Shown: positions 21,362 through 31,382 of the stretch, piece by piece | Layout: the number at the start of each line of letters is the position of its first letter | Position numbering within the stretch: the stretch's first letter is position 1 | Assembly: GCF_015704895.1 (NCBI RefSeq) | Contig: NZ_JADQWB010000010.1 | Coordinates: forward strand, 116,983 to 180,982 | DNA length: 64,000 nucleotides | Direction of reading: 5' to 3' | Source of the DNA: Agrobacterium leguminum | Lineage (GTDB): Bacteria > Pseudomonadota > Alphaproteobacteria > Rhizobiales > Rhizobiaceae | Position numbers and translations under genes: made by a program | The notes under the pieces: generated by a model | The model's input: only the letters and a program-made list of their open reading frames with translations | What the model was told of the DNA's origin: nothing | Databases searched by the model: none

Positions 21362-22066
21362 ATGTCGATATCGGGAAAAGGCGCGGAATTCAGCGCGGGA
21401 TTGCGGGCGGCCGCGCCATTGCTGGTCGCCATGGTGCCGATTGGCGTGGTGTTCGGCGCTGTCGCCATCGGCAAGGGCCTGTCGCCGCTCGAAGCCTCGC
21501 TGATGTCGCTGCTGGTCTTTGCTGGCGGTTCGCAATTCGTGGCGATGGATTTATGGACGCATCCGGCAAGCTGGAGCGCACTCGGCTTTGCGGCGCTGCT
21601 GGTCAATCTGCGCCATGTGTTGATGAGCGCCTCCATAGCGGGCAAGCTGGATGATTTCAGGGGCTGGCGCAAATATGCCGCCATGCTGGTGCTGACGGAT
21701 GAATCCTGGGCATTGTCGGAATTTCGTGTCATTGCCGGCCGGTTGACGGCGGGTTTCTTCACCGGTGCTGCGCTCTCGATCTATCTCGTCTGGAACCTCG
21801 CAACCCTTGCCGGCGCGCTGCTCGGTTCGGTGGTGGGGGACATGTCGGTCATCGGTCTGGATTTCGCCTTTCCCGCAGTCTTCATCGTGCTGCTCATGGG
21901 GTTCTGGAAGGGCAGGGAAACCGGCTTCGTGCTTCTGGCAAGCGCTGCCGCCGCCTGTCTCACCCACGCGCTGGTTCCCGGCGCCTGGTATATCGCCGCC
22001 GGCGCGCTGGCGGGTCTGGCCGTCGCCGCCTTCGGCCACGAGGAACAGGCGGAGCAGCCGGCATGA
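21362..22066 (+). CDS. azlC: AzlC family branched-chain amino acid exporter, large subunit
   Basis: 234 aa inner-membrane protein with about 6-7 helices. The motifs LVAMVPIGVVFGAVAIGKGLSPLEA, FAGGSQFVAMDLW and LVNLRHVLMSAS are hallmarks of AzlC. It works with AzlD to export branched-chain or other amino acids. The Shine-Dalgarno GGGAG lies inside a small stem (TCCCT/AGGGA, 21335-21354). Its last four bases overlap azlD. Confidence 0.92.
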   Translation: MSISGKGAEFSAGLRAAAPLLVAMVPIGVVFGAVAIGKGLSPLEASLMSLLVFAGGSQFVAMDLWTHPASWSALGFAALLVNLRHVLMSASIAGKLDDFRGWRKYAAMLVLTDESWALSEFRVIAGRLTAGFFTGAALSIYLVWNLATLAGALLGSVVGDMSVIGLDFAFPAVFIVLLMGFWKGRETGFVLLASAAAACLTHALVPGAWYIAAGALAGLAVAAFGHEEQAEQPA

Positions 22067-22365
22067 CGCTCGATCCGAATACGCTGCTGACAATCCTTGC
22101 CATGATGGCGGCAACCGTCGCCACGCGCCTTGGCGGCCTGTTGCTGGTCACTCATTTTACGCTGACGCCGCGCCTGAAAAAGGCGCTCGGCGTGGTGCCG
22201 CCCGCCGTCCTGATGGCGGTGGTGACGCCGACGGCGCTCGCCAGCGGACCGGCGGAAACCATCGCCTGCGCAATCACCGCCATCGCGGCGTTACGCCTCA
22301 GCCTTCTGCCGGCCGCAACGCTCGGTGTTGCTGCCGTGGCGCTGCTGCGCGGAATCGGATTGTGA
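22063..22365 (+). CDS. azlD: AzlD family protein (small subunit of amino acid exporter)
   Basis: 100 aa with three or four helices; the motif AATVATRLGGLLL and the V-PPAVLMAVVTP segment are typical of AzlD. The ATGA overlap with azlC indicates translational coupling and a 1:1 complex. Confidence 0.9.
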   Translation: MTLDPNTLLTILAMMAATVATRLGGLLLVTHFTLTPRLKKALGVVPPAVLMAVVTPTALASGPAETIACAITAIAALRLSLLPAATLGVAAVALLRGIGL

Positions 22366-22553
22366 GACAATCCGGTCAAACCGTTGAAAAGACTCCTTCC
22401 TTGGGAACAGAACGGGCGGGACAGGGCGAAAACCCGTTGCATGCGGAATATTGAATGTGAACTGAGGACGATAGTCCGGACTTGAGCAAGCGCTCCCAAG
22501 CCGTTATCCAATGCCTGCCGTATCTTTCAAGCAGCGCCGGGCGGGAGAGAGTG

Positions 22554-24248
22554 ATGACAGGCTATCGCGAAGTCGCATTCGGACCGCTTTCCCGAATCTA
22601 TGCCGAAGACCTGAAGACGTCATGGCCGTCCATCACCTTTTTGCTGCTGACGATCCTGCTCGGGTCTGTTCTCGCGACCGCCGGGCCTTACGTGTTTTCC
22701 CGCCTGATCGACGATCTGCCGGATGCGCCGCTGCAATGGATGCTCGGGTTTTCGCTCTATGCGGGCCTGACGGCACTGGCGACGGGTATTCAGCGCTCCA
22801 CGCAATATATGTCGGTCATCCATTCGGAGCGGCTCGAATATGTCGCGACGACGCGCTTCTTCGAGCGCATCGTCCATAAAAAACCGTCCTTCTTCAACGA
22901 TCACAACCCGGCGGAAATTCAGGCTGCGCAGACAAGGGGCGCTTCGGCCGCCTCGGCGATCATGCAGATCGGCCTTATTTATTTCGTGCCGGGCATCGCG
23001 ACGTTCCTGTTCAGCATCCTGTTGCTGGGAACGGTCCTCAGTGCGGATCTGGTCGCCATCGTCGTCGTTTACGGCGCGGCCTTCATTGCGCTCACGCTTG
23101 CCTCGAACCGCCTGACCACGCCTTTTCTGGAAAAGGCCATTGAAGCCGGGCAGGAGAATGCCGGTTTTGTCGGAAACGCCATCGGCATGATCGAGCCTTT
23201 GCGGCACACGGGCAGCACGGCGTGGATGAAGCGTCGCTTTGCGGATAATGCGGGCTCGATCTATCATAACTGGCGGCTTTATTCCCTGCGCCGGATCGGC
23301 TTCGTATTCACCATCTCGCTCGCACTCGCCATGCAGATGGTCATCGGCTTTTATCTCCTGTTGCCGCGTTACGAGGCGGGAACCCTGTCGATAGGCGATA
23401 TCGTTCTCTTCAACACGCTTCTGCTTCAGCTCAACATGCCTTTTGAACTGATCGGGCAGTCGATCAGCGAGGCGGTTCGTTTCTTCGCCCACTTCGCGCC
23501 CTATGCCCGCATGTGGAACGAGCCGGAAGAGGAGGAACCGCCCCATGCCAACCCGCTGCAACTATCGGGCAAAGCGATAGAATTCGACGATGTGGGTTTT
23601 CGCTACGAGAACGGTCGCGGCGTCGAGGGTGTTTCGTTCGCTGCAATGCCGGGGCGTATGACCTTCATTACCGGCGAGACCGGTTCCGGCAAATCGACAC
23701 TTTTCCGGCTTCTGCAGAAAACCATGGCGCCGCAATCGGGCCGTATCACCATCGATGGCACCGACCTGACCGCAATCGGCCGCGACGACTGGTTTGCCGT
23801 TGCCGGCATCGTTCCGCAGGAGGTGCAATTGCTGAACGATACGCTGCGCAGCAATGTCGTGCTCGGGCGGGTGCTGGATGAGGAAAAACTGCGCCGCTCG
23901 GCCGAGCGCGCCGCGATACTCGACAGGATAGAGGCGATGCCGGAGGGTTTCGACACGATTGTCGGGGAAAGGGGGCTGAAGCTTTCCGGCGGCGAGCGTC
24001 AGCGGGTTGCCATTGCCCGTGCGCTTTACGGCGAACCCTCCATTCTGCTGCTCGATGAGGCAAGCTCGGCGCTGGACGAGGAGACGGAGCGGGAAATCAT
24101 GGACCAGTTAAGACGGGTCGACAGCGATATCACCATCATCGCCATCACCCACCGCCAGAGCAGCATCCGCGCGGGCGATCAGGTCATTGCATTGCCGAGC
24201 GGGACAATCGATGAATCGGCTTCTGAGGTGTCAGTCCCAAGCCATTGA
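22554..24248 (+). CDS. ABC exporter, fused permease/ATPase
   Basis: 564 aa half-transporter. Membrane domain about residues 20-320; ATPase domain with Walker A GETGSGKST, signature LSGGERQR, Walker B ILLLDEASSALD and H-loop ITHRQS. The ATG at 22554 after GGGAGAGAG is chosen; a TTG at 22482 would extend it by 24 residues. The membrane half is unlike the Atm1-type protein at the window start. Substrate unknown. It lies 188 bp after azlD and may be a separate unit; a terminator follows it. Confidence 0.88.
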   Translation: MTGYREVAFGPLSRIYAEDLKTSWPSITFLLLTILLGSVLATAGPYVFSRLIDDLPDAPLQWMLGFSLYAGLTALATGIQRSTQYMSVIHSERLEYVATTRFFERIVHKKPSFFNDHNPAEIQAAQTRGASAASAIMQIGLIYFVPGIATFLFSILLLGTVLSADLVAIVVVYGAAFIALTLASNRLTTPFLEKAIEAGQENAGFVGNAIGMIEPLRHTGSTAWMKRRFADNAGSIYHNWRLYSLRRIGFVFTISLALAMQMVIGFYLLLPRYEAGTLSIGDIVLFNTLLLQLNMPFELIGQSISEAVRFFAHFAPYARMWNEPEEEEPPHANPLQLSGKAIEFDDVGFRYENGRGVEGVSFAAMPGRMTFITGETGSGKSTLFRLLQKTMAPQSGRITIDGTDLTAIGRDDWFAVAGIVPQEVQLLNDTLRSNVVLGRVLDEEKLRRSAERAAILDRIEAMPEGFDTIVGERGLKLSGGERQRVAIARALYGEPSILLLDEASSALDEETEREIMDQLRRVDSDITIIAITHRQSSIRAGDQVIALPSGTIDESASEVSVPSH

Positions 24249-24256
24249 AAAGATTT

Positions 24257-24290
24257 CGCCCCATCCTGAAACAGAACGGGGCGGGGTTTT
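24257..24290 (+). terminator. Terminator of the ABC exporter gene
   Basis: CGCCCC, 15-nt loop, GGGGCG, then GGGTTTT, 8 nt past the stop codon and before the convergent dnaB end. Confidence 0.75.
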
Positions 24291-24314
24291 ATCGATAGCC
24301 GGCGTGGCTGTACC

Positions 24315-25871
24315 TCAATGTTCTTCGTATTGGCTGAAGCTCGGATCGGCCAGATCCGTAAAGCGGGTAAATTCGGACTGGAAGGCGAGCTTCACCGTGC
24401 CGGTCGGTCCGTGACGCTGCTTGGCGATGATGACGTCGGCCGTGCCTTTCACCTTGTCGAACAGCGCTTCCCATTCGGCATATTTGGGATCGGAAATATC
24501 GCGCGGCTCCATGTTCTTGACGTAATATTCCTCGCGGAACACGAAAAGCACCACGTCGGCGTCCTGCTCGATGGAGCCCGATTCACGAAGGTCGGAAAGC
24601 TGCGGGCGTTTGTCTTCGCGGCTTTCCACCGCACGGGAGAGCTGCGACAGCGCAATGATCGGAACGTTGAGTTCCTTGCCGAGCGCTTTCAGACCCGTGG
24701 TGATCTGGGTGATTTCCTGCACGCGGTTTTCGCCGCTCTTGCCGGAGCCGGTCATAAGCTGAACGTAGTCGACCACCAGAACATCGAGACCGCGCTGGCG
24801 CTTCAGGCGGCGGGCGCGGGCGGAAAGCTGGGCAATCGAGATACCACCGGTCTGGTCGATGTAAAGCGGCACCTTCTGCATCATCTGCGAGCAGGCGACG
24901 AGCTTTTCAAAATCGGCCTCGGTAATGTCACCGCGGCGGATTTTCGAGGAAGACACTTCGGTCTGCTCGGAAATGATACGGGTGGCGAGCTGTTCGGACG
25001 ACATTTCGAGCGAGTAGAAGCCGACGACGCCGCCGTTCTTGGCCTTGTACGACCCGTCCGGCTGCACTTCCTGCTCATAGGATGCGGCGATATTGTAGGC
25101 GATGTTGGTCGCAAGCGAGGTCTTGCCCATACCCGGACGACCGGCAAGCACGATAAGGTCGGAACGCTGCAACCCGCCCATGCGGGCGTCGAGCGAATGA
25201 ATGCCGGTGGAAATGCCGGAGAGATTGCCGTCGCGTTCGAAGGCGGCGCCTGCCATGTCGATCGCCAGCGCCACCGCATCGTTGAAGGACTGGAAACCGC
25301 CATCGTAACGGCCGGTTTCCGCCAGCTCGAACAGGCGGCGTTCGGTGTCTTCGATCTGCGCCTGCGGCGGCATGTCGAGCGGCGCATCATAGGCGATGTT
25401 GACGACATCCTCGCCGATCTGGATCAGCGCGCGGCGCAGCGCCAGATCGTAGATCGCCCGGCCGTAATCTTCCGCGTTGATGATCGATACGGCTTCCGCC
25501 GCCAGACGTGCGAGATACTGCGCCACCGTCAGATCGCCGATCTTGTCGTCGGCGGGCAGGAAGGTCTTGATCGTCACCGGATTGGCGGTCTTGCCCATGC
25601 GGATTATGTCGCCCGCCACCTCGAAAATCTTGCGGTGTAGCGGTTCGTAAAGATGCACGGGCTTCAGAAAGTCCGACACGCGGTAATAGGCGTCGTTATT
25701 GACGAGGATGGCGCCGAGCAGCGCCTGTTCGGCCTCGATGTTGTTCGGCGCTTCGCGGTAATGCGGTTCCGCCGGTTGCGCGGGGGTGATCTTTCTCACA
25801 GCGTCGTTCATGGTTTGCGCGATCTCCCTTTGCCTTTGTCCTTGAACCTCGGGTTTGGCTTTCTGGGGCAT
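24315..25871 (-). CDS. dnaB: Replicative DNA helicase
   Basis: 518 aa hexameric helicase that opens the replication fork. The N-terminal primase-interaction domain (EAPNNIEAEQALLGAILVNNDAY) is followed by the RecA-like core with Walker A AGRPGMGKTSLA, VVDYVQLM (Walker B) and QLSRAVESR. The ATG at 25871 (MPQKAK) is preferred; the frame opens with a TTG at 25880, and a further ATG at 25811 (MNDAVRK) is possible. In related genomes it directly follows rplI; here an efflux operon lies between them. Confidence 0.97.
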   Translation of the reverse strand: MPQKAKPEVQGQRQREIAQTMNDAVRKITPAQPAEPHYREAPNNIEAEQALLGAILVNNDAYYRVSDFLKPVHLYEPLHRKIFEVAGDIIRMGKTANPVTIKTFLPADDKIGDLTVAQYLARLAAEAVSIINAEDYGRAIYDLALRRALIQIGEDVVNIAYDAPLDMPPQAQIEDTERRLFELAETGRYDGGFQSFNDAVALAIDMAGAAFERDGNLSGISTGIHSLDARMGGLQRSDLIVLAGRPGMGKTSLATNIAYNIAASYEQEVQPDGSYKAKNGGVVGFYSLEMSSEQLATRIISEQTEVSSSKIRRGDITEADFEKLVACSQMMQKVPLYIDQTGGISIAQLSARARRLKRQRGLDVLVVDYVQLMTGSGKSGENRVQEITQITTGLKALGKELNVPIIALSQLSRAVESREDKRPQLSDLRESGSIEQDADVVLFVFREEYYVKNMEPRDISDPKYAEWEALFDKVKGTADVIIAKQRHGPTGTVKLAFQSEFTRFTDLADPSFSQYEEH

Positions 25872-26123
25872 GGCAGTCAATGATAATGTTGCAACACTCT
25901 ATGGCAGGCTGACGTCCGCTCTGCGAAGCTCGATCACTTCTTCAGTTGTCCCCAGCAATCCACAGGCGGGTTGGGGACAAGGCGCCGGATCCTTCCGGCA
26001 AGGTGATTCGCTGCCATGAGTTTATCGCATGGCAGACCCGGCGTGAAAGAAACTTGAAAATCGTCAGTCTTACGAATAAATAGGCAGAAAATAAGTAGTG
26101 TGCTAATTATAAGGCTTGCTGAC

Positions 26124-26579
26124 ATGTCCCGCGAGACCGACAAGGAACAGCTTCTGGATGAAGTCTCCGCTTTCACCCGCAAACTGCGCGCGTTTTTTGA
26201 TGCGCGGGTGGGGGAGAGCGGGCTGACGCTTGCGCGAGCGCGAGCGCTCTTTGCGCTCTCGCGTCGTGGACCGCTGACGCAGACCGAGCTTGCCGAGGAA
26301 ATGGAAATCGAAACGCCGACGCTGGTGCGGGTGCTCGATGGTATGGAGAAACAGAACCTCATCGAACGCCGTTCCGATGAGAACGACCGCCGCGCCAAAC
26401 GCATCCACATGACGGCGGAAGGGGAGAAAACCTCCGAGACGGTGCAGGCGATGGCGAAGTCGCTGCGCTCCGAGATTGCCGCCGATATTTCTTCGCAGGA
26501 ACTGGCCATGGCGCTCGATGTCATGCGCCGGCTTTCGGCCAATCTGCAAAATCTGGCGGCGGGGAGGGCGCAGTCGTGA
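26124..26579 (+). CDS. MarR family regulator
   Basis: 151 aa winged-helix repressor. The DNA-binding part is LTLARARALFALSRRGPLTQTELAEEMEIETPTLVRVLDGMEKQNLIERRSDENDRRAKRIHMT. It heads an operon with an EmrB-type MFS pump and an EmrA-type adaptor, so it most likely represses them until an antibiotic-like or phenolic compound binds. The ATG at 26124 was chosen; a GTG at 26100 is in frame. The upstream 80 bp are AT-rich and probably hold the promoter and operator. Confidence 0.92.
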   Translation: MSRETDKEQLLDEVSAFTRKLRAFFDARVGESGLTLARARALFALSRRGPLTQTELAEEMEIETPTLVRVLDGMEKQNLIERRSDENDRRAKRIHMTAEGEKTSETVQAMAKSLRSEIAADISSQELAMALDVMRRLSANLQNLAAGRAQS

Positions 26580-28321
26580 GTACCCCGGTGCCGCAAACCG
26601 CAGATGAGGCCGCTGCCCGAAATGCCGAGGCGGTCTCCAAACCCGCCGACCTTCCCGAAGAGGCTGTGACGCCGATGAGTGCTTCGGACGCGGGCGCAAC
26701 CGTGCCAGAGCCTGCCGCCGCCGCACCTCAGCCGGTCGAGCGGCCGCTATGGCTGCGGCTGTGTTTCATCTTCGCAGGCCTGTCGTTCTTCATTACCCAG
26801 GGCCTGGGCATGAACCTCGTCATGGCCAATATCTACCAGTTGCAGGGTGAGTTTTCCGCCACCGTGGCCGAGGTCGCCTGGCTCTCCGCCGCCTATATGG
26901 CGCCCTATGCCACCTTTTCCATCGCGCTGTTCAAGGTCCGGGCGCAATATGGCCTGCGGCCCTTTGCCGAAGTTTCGATTATCGTGTTTGTCGTCGCTTC
27001 CTGTCTCAACCTGTTCGTGACAGACCTGCATTCGGCAATCGTTATCCGTTTTGTCAGTGGCATGGCCGCCGCACCGATCTCGTCGCTCGGCTTTCTCTAT
27101 ATTCTGGAGGCCTTTCCGCCTGCGCGGAAATTCTCGCTCGGTTTCAGCATAGCGCTGACCGGCACTTTGCTGTCGGCGCCGCTCGCGCGCATCGTCTCGC
27201 CATCCCTGCTGGAAATCGACGGCTGGAATGCGCTCTATTCCATGGAAGTGGGATTCGCGCTGGTCGCTTTCGCCATGATCTATGTGCTGAAAGTCACCCC
27301 ACCACCGCGCGCGAAAGTTATCGAGCGCATGGATATTCTGAGCTATCTTCTGTTTGCAGGTGGTCTCGGCTGTCTGGCGGTCATGCTCACGCTCGGCCGG
27401 TTCTACTGGTGGTTCGAAACCTGGTGGCTGGGCGTCCTTCTCGCGACGTCGATCGCACTTCTGACCCTCATGGCTTTCATCGAATTGCCGCGCAAGAACC
27501 CGCTGCTCGACCTGCGCTGGATTTTCTCGAAAACCAACCTGCACATTATTGCGGTCTTGCTCGTCTACCGTGCGGTTTCCTCCGAGCAATCTTCAACGGC
27601 GGTCAGCTTTTACCAGCAACTCGGCCTGCTGAACGAACAGACGACGACACTTTATGCACTTGTGCTGTTGGCGACCATTCTCGGCGGTGCGGCCTGTGCG
27701 TGGCTGATGCTCACGAAATACGTCGATACCGCCCACGTGATTGCGCTGGCGCTGATCGCCGCCGGTTCGTTCATGGATAGCCAGTCCAACAATCTGACGC
27801 GGCCGGGTGAGATGTATCTCAGCCAGATGATGATCGCCTTTGGCGCGGCCATGTTCCTGCCGCCCGTCATGGCCAAGGGTTTTGCCGCCGCTCTGGCCCG
27901 GGGTGCGCCCTATCTGGTGAATTTCATCACCATCTTCCTGTTTACCCAGATCACCGGATCGATGCTGATGACCGGCCTGCTCGGCAGTTTCGTAACGCTG
28001 CGGGAGAAATTCCACTCCAATATTCTGGTGGAAAATATCCTGCTCACCAATCCGATGGTCGCCCAGCGCGTCTCGCAGCTTTCCGGCGCTTACAGCCATG
28101 TCATCACCGATCCGGCATTGCTGAAAGCCGAGGGGCTGTCGCTGCTTGGCCAGCAGGTCAGCAAGGAGGCCTATGTGCTTGCCTATAATGACACGTTCCT
28201 GCTGATCTCCGTCGTCTCTGCGCTGGCGCTGGCCACGCTTTTGATCCACCTTGCATGGCTGCGCATCCGTCCTTTCCTTTTCCGGGAAGAAATCGATGCC
28301 GCACCGGCACCACAGTCTTGA
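26576..28321 (+). CDS. MFS multidrug exporter, DHA2/EmrB type
   Basis: 581 aa. A polar 60-residue N-terminus rich in Ala, Pro and Glu precedes about 14 helices (first at FIFAGLSFFITQGLGMNLVMANIY). The GTG start overlaps the MarR stop (GTGA). The EmrA-like gene 20 bp on supplies the periplasmic adaptor, and an outer-membrane TolC would be needed from elsewhere. The long N-terminal extension is unusual for EmrB. Confidence 0.9.
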   Translation: MSTPVPQTADEAAARNAEAVSKPADLPEEAVTPMSASDAGATVPEPAAAAPQPVERPLWLRLCFIFAGLSFFITQGLGMNLVMANIYQLQGEFSATVAEVAWLSAAYMAPYATFSIALFKVRAQYGLRPFAEVSIIVFVVASCLNLFVTDLHSAIVIRFVSGMAAAPISSLGFLYILEAFPPARKFSLGFSIALTGTLLSAPLARIVSPSLLEIDGWNALYSMEVGFALVAFAMIYVLKVTPPPRAKVIERMDILSYLLFAGGLGCLAVMLTLGRFYWWFETWWLGVLLATSIALLTLMAFIELPRKNPLLDLRWIFSKTNLHIIAVLLVYRAVSSEQSSTAVSFYQQLGLLNEQTTTLYALVLLATILGGAACAWLMLTKYVDTAHVIALALIAAGSFMDSQSNNLTRPGEMYLSQMMIAFGAAMFLPPVMAKGFAAALARGAPYLVNFITIFLFTQITGSMLMTGLLGSFVTLREKFHSNILVENILLTNPMVAQRVSQLSGAYSHVITDPALLKAEGLSLLGQQVSKEAYVLAYNDTFLLISVVSALALATLLIHLAWLRIRPFLFREEIDAAPAPQS

Positions 28322-28340
28322 ACATTCCAAGAGTGACAAA

Positions 28341-29408
28341 ATGCTGAAGAAGTTTTTTACCCCCGTTTCCATTCTCGTGCTGCTCGGCGGTCTCGCCGGC
28401 GTGGCGCTGGTGCTTTACGCCTGGCGGCTGCCGCCGTTCCTTTCCACCGTCGAAATGACCGACAACGCCTTCGTGCGCGGTTATGTCACGACGATGAGCC
28501 CGCAGGTGAGCGGTTATGTCGTGGACGTGCCGGTGAAGGACTATCAGGAGGTCAAGCAGGGCGCGCTTCTGGCGAAGATCGACGACCGCATCTACCGCCA
28601 GAAGCAGGCGCAGGCGGAGGCAACGCTCGATACGCAGAAGGCGGCTCTCGATAATTCCCGCCAGCAGGAAAATGCGGCCAACGCCAATATTCTTTCCAGC
28701 CAGGCGGCGGTCGACAGCGCGCAGGCCTCGCTGAAACAGGCGCAGCTCGCATCCGACCGTCAGGATAACCTCATCAAGAGCGGTGCGGGAACCTCCAGCC
28801 TTCAGGAAGAGGCCCATGCCGCGCTCGAAAAGGCGCGGGCGTCGCTTTCGCAGGCCAAGGCGGCGCTTGAGGTTTCGCGGCAGGATCTGCAAACCATCAT
28901 CGTCAACCGCAGCTCGCTGCAGGCAGCCGTCGCTAATGCTGAAGCGGCCGTCGAGCTTGCCCGGATCGACCTTGCCAATACCGAAATCCACGCGCCCGTG
29001 GATGGCAGGCTCGGCGAAGTCGGCGTTCGCACCGGCCAATATGTCACCGCCGGAACGCAACTGATGGCCGTCGTGCCGCATGATGTCTGGGTCATCGCCA
29101 ATTTCAAGGAAACCCAGCTTGCGGGCATGCAGGTCGGCCAGCCGGTGACGATCGCCGTGGATGCGCTGCATCGCCGCAAGCTTACCGGCCATGTGGAACG
29201 GTTCTCGCCCGCCACCGGCTCGGAATTCGCCGTCATCAAGCCGGACAATGCGACGGGCAATTTCGTAAAGATCGCCCAGCGCCTCGGCGTGCGTATCGCC
29301 ATCGATGCCGATCAGCCGCTTGCGGCGGATCTGTCGCCCGGCATGTCGGTGGTGGTGCATGTGGACAAAAGCGTGGCGCCGGAGGGGGCGGAGACGGCGG
29401 AGAAGTAG
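28341..29408 (+). CDS. HlyD/EmrA family periplasmic adaptor
   Basis: 355 aa. One N-terminal anchor (FFTPVSILVLLGGLAGVALVLYAW), a split lipoyl domain (YVTTMSPQVSGYVVDVPVKDYQEVKQGALLAKID and ANTEIHAPVDGRLGEVGVRTGQYV), and between them a long helical coiled coil. It bridges the MFS pump to an outer-membrane channel. The alternative ATG at 28296 overlaps the pump gene and has a better Shine-Dalgarno (GGGAAG), so the protein may be 15 residues longer. Confidence 0.93.
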   Translation: MLKKFFTPVSILVLLGGLAGVALVLYAWRLPPFLSTVEMTDNAFVRGYVTTMSPQVSGYVVDVPVKDYQEVKQGALLAKIDDRIYRQKQAQAEATLDTQKAALDNSRQQENAANANILSSQAAVDSAQASLKQAQLASDRQDNLIKSGAGTSSLQEEAHAALEKARASLSQAKAALEVSRQDLQTIIVNRSSLQAAVANAEAAVELARIDLANTEIHAPVDGRLGEVGVRTGQYVTAGTQLMAVVPHDVWVIANFKETQLAGMQVGQPVTIAVDALHRRKLTGHVERFSPATGSEFAVIKPDNATGNFVKIAQRLGVRIAIDADQPLAADLSPGMSVVVHVDKSVAPEGAETAEK

Positions 29409-29434
29409 ACGATTGGTCTCGTGCGTGTGGCTTA

Positions 29435-29588
29435 CCCCCCTCTGCCCTGCCGGGCATCTCCCCCACAAGGAGGGAGATCAGCTAGATGCCTGCTCCTCGC
29501 CTAAGCTTCTACGTTAAAGATGGCCGGAAGGTCGCCACGATTCGATCTCCCCCCTTGTGGGGGAGATGCCCGGCAGGGCAGAGGGGGG
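29435..29588. repeat. Palindromic intergenic element, copy B
   Basis: 45-bp arms 29435-29479 and 29544-29588, complementary at all but one position, with a 64-bp spacer. The outer 34 bases of the arms are identical to copy A at 11972-12124; the inner arm bases differ in matched pairs in the two arms, so pairing is kept. It lies between the emrA-like gene and the rplI terminator. Confidence 0.9.
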
Positions 29589-29617
29589 TGCCCTCCACAC
29601 TCCCCCACACGGCAAAC

Positions 29618-29650
29618 AAAAAAACCCCGGATGTCTCCATCCGGGGTTTT
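29618..29650 (-). terminator. Strong terminator of rplI (bidirectional)
   Basis: AAAACCCCGGATG, loop TCTC, CATCCGGGGTTTT: a perfect 13-bp stem with A-run and T-run on both sides. On the minus strand it ends the rplI transcript 23 nt past the stop; on the plus strand it would also stop transcripts leaving the efflux operon. Confidence 0.92.
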
Positions 29651-29672
29651 CCTTTGACCGTTAAGCCAAATC

Positions 29673-30248
29673 TTATTCGTCGTCGCCGTCGCGATCGGCT
29701 TCCGGATCGAAGAAGTCTTCCGGACGCAGCGCGTCTTCGTCAACGCCGTAGATGGCGTCAGCGGAGGTGAGGCTTTCGCCCTTGGCCTGACGCTCAGCTT
29801 CTTCAGCCGAACGGGCAACGTTCAGCTCAACCTGAAGCTCGACTTCGGCATGCAGGTGAAGGGTAACGTTGTGCAGGCCGATGGTCTTGATCGGCGTGTT
29901 CAGTTCAACCTGGTTACGGCCGATGTTGAAGCCTTCGGCAGCCAGGATTTCAACGACGTCGCGAGCGGCGACAGAGCCGTAGAGCTGGCCGGTTTCGCCA
30001 GCCGAACGGACGACGATGAAGGACTTGCCTTCCAGAGCCTCGGCAACCTTCTGGGCTTCCGACTTGCGCTCGAGGTTACGGGCTTCGAGCGTTGCGCGCT
30101 CGGTTTCGAAACGTGCCTTGTTGGCAGCGTTGGCGCGCAGCGCCTTGCCCTGCGGCAGCAGGAAGTTACGGGCGTAGCCGTCGCGAACCTTTACGGTTTC
30201 GCCCATCTGGCCGAGCTTGTTGATGCGTTCGAGAAGAATGACGTCCAT
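29673..30248 (-). CDS. rplI: 50S ribosomal protein L9
   Basis: 191 aa, longer than the roughly 150-aa norm because of an acidic C-terminal tail ([23 protein letters not shown]), typical of Rhizobiales. The N-terminal [32 protein letters not shown] is the 23S rRNA-binding domain. It follows the DUF2232 gene by 14 bp. Confidence 0.97.
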   Translation of the reverse strand: MDVILLERINKLGQMGETVKVRDGYARNFLLPQGKALRANAANKARFETERATLEARNLERKSEAQKVAEALEGKSFIVVRSAGETGQLYGSVAARDVVEILAAEGFNIGRNQVELNTPIKTIGLHNVTLHLHAEVELQVELNVARSAEEAERQAKGESLTSADAIYGVDEDALRPEDFFDPEADRDGDDE

Positions 30249-30262
30249 CTTCTTGATCCTTT

Positions 30263-31237
30263 CTATGGTTTGGTTTCGTTCGTATTGTCGGTTTTCCGCG
30301 TCGGAGTAAGAGAGATCGTGCTGCGCACGTCGCTCAGGCCGAACACGAGAATGATGAACAGCGGAAAGACAAAGACCGCCGAGAGATAAGCGAGGATAAG
30401 AACCGGCAGCCGCCAGTCCTTGCCGCGGGCGCGCTTGTGCAGCGAGGCGTAACCCGCCATCAGGAAGCCCGCGCCGAAGGTGCCGCAGATGACCGCGCCG
30501 ACCATGGCCGCGACGCCGCCTAGGAACATGGCGACGATGCCGGCCAGAAAAATAAAGATGGCGTTGCGGTGCATGCGCAGCGCGGAAGCGATATCCTCAC
30601 GCGGGCGAAGGCCCTTGCCGAAAGAGCCGACCAGCCGGGTCGCGAAATAATAGGCCGCAAACAGAAGAATGACCCACAGGCCGCCCTGCACGATCGGCAG
30701 CATCAGCACCAGCAGCGATTTCGTCTGGGCGAGCGCCTCGGCATTGGGTTCGAACAGCGGTTCGCGGTTCTGCACCGAGGTCATCATGATATCGACCATG
30801 CGGGCGACCAGATCGGGACCGTAACCGATCATCCAGCCGAGAATGACGACGGCGATGGAGACCAGAATGCACAGGTGCAGGACGATGCCGGAGAGCGGAT
30901 ACCAAGCGAGAAGATCGTCCGGGCCGCCGAGTTCGGAAGCCGGGCGCGCCAGATTGGCGAGATGCGAAAGCCAACCCGCCGGGATCAGCGTGAAGATCGC
31001 GATGGTCAGCGCAAACAGCGGCGACATGACGAGAGCGCCGATGATGGCCGTGGTGATGATCGCGACGATGGCGGCGCGATTGCCCCAGCCCATGCCGGCG
31101 ATCAGGATCGGCATGGCGGAACCGGCATAGAGCAGGAAGGAAAAGGACGACTGTGCCGTTGCGCCAAGCGTCAAAAACGCGGCGCATATGCCGGCGAGAA
31201 CGCCGGTGATCAGCACTGTCTGGTTCAACTTTTGCAC
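30263..31237 (-). CDS. DUF2232 family membrane protein
   Basis: 324 aa with about 8 hydrophobic helices and a short charged C-terminus. DUF2232 proteins are found between rpsR and rplI across Rhizobiales; function unknown. It is separated from rpsR by 187 bp holding a terminator, yet is 14 bp from rplI, so it probably has its own promoter and cotranscribes rplI. Confidence 0.88.
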   Translation of the reverse strand: MQKLNQTVLITGVLAGICAAFLTLGATAQSSFSFLLYAGSAMPILIAGMGWGNRAAIVAIITTAIIGALVMSPLFALTIAIFTLIPAGWLSHLANLARPASELGGPDDLLAWYPLSGIVLHLCILVSIAVVILGWMIGYGPDLVARMVDIMMTSVQNREPLFEPNAEALAQTKSLLVLMLPIVQGGLWVILLFAAYYFATRLVGSFGKGLRPREDIASALRMHRNAIFIFLAGIVAMFLGGVAAMVGAVICGTFGAGFLMAGYASLHKRARGKDWRLPVLILAYLSAVFVFPLFIILVFGLSDVRSTISLTPTRKTDNTNETKP

Positions 31238-31382
31238 TTCGCTGTCCTGCTGAAACGAAAGCAGTTAGAGGATCGCTCCCTGGAGCCTCATCCCCAACAT
31301 GGGTTTTATGGTATCGATCCGCGCCCAACGCGGAAGGATGAGTATTTCTCGACCCGCTGATTAAGAGTCAGCTGCTTCGAGG

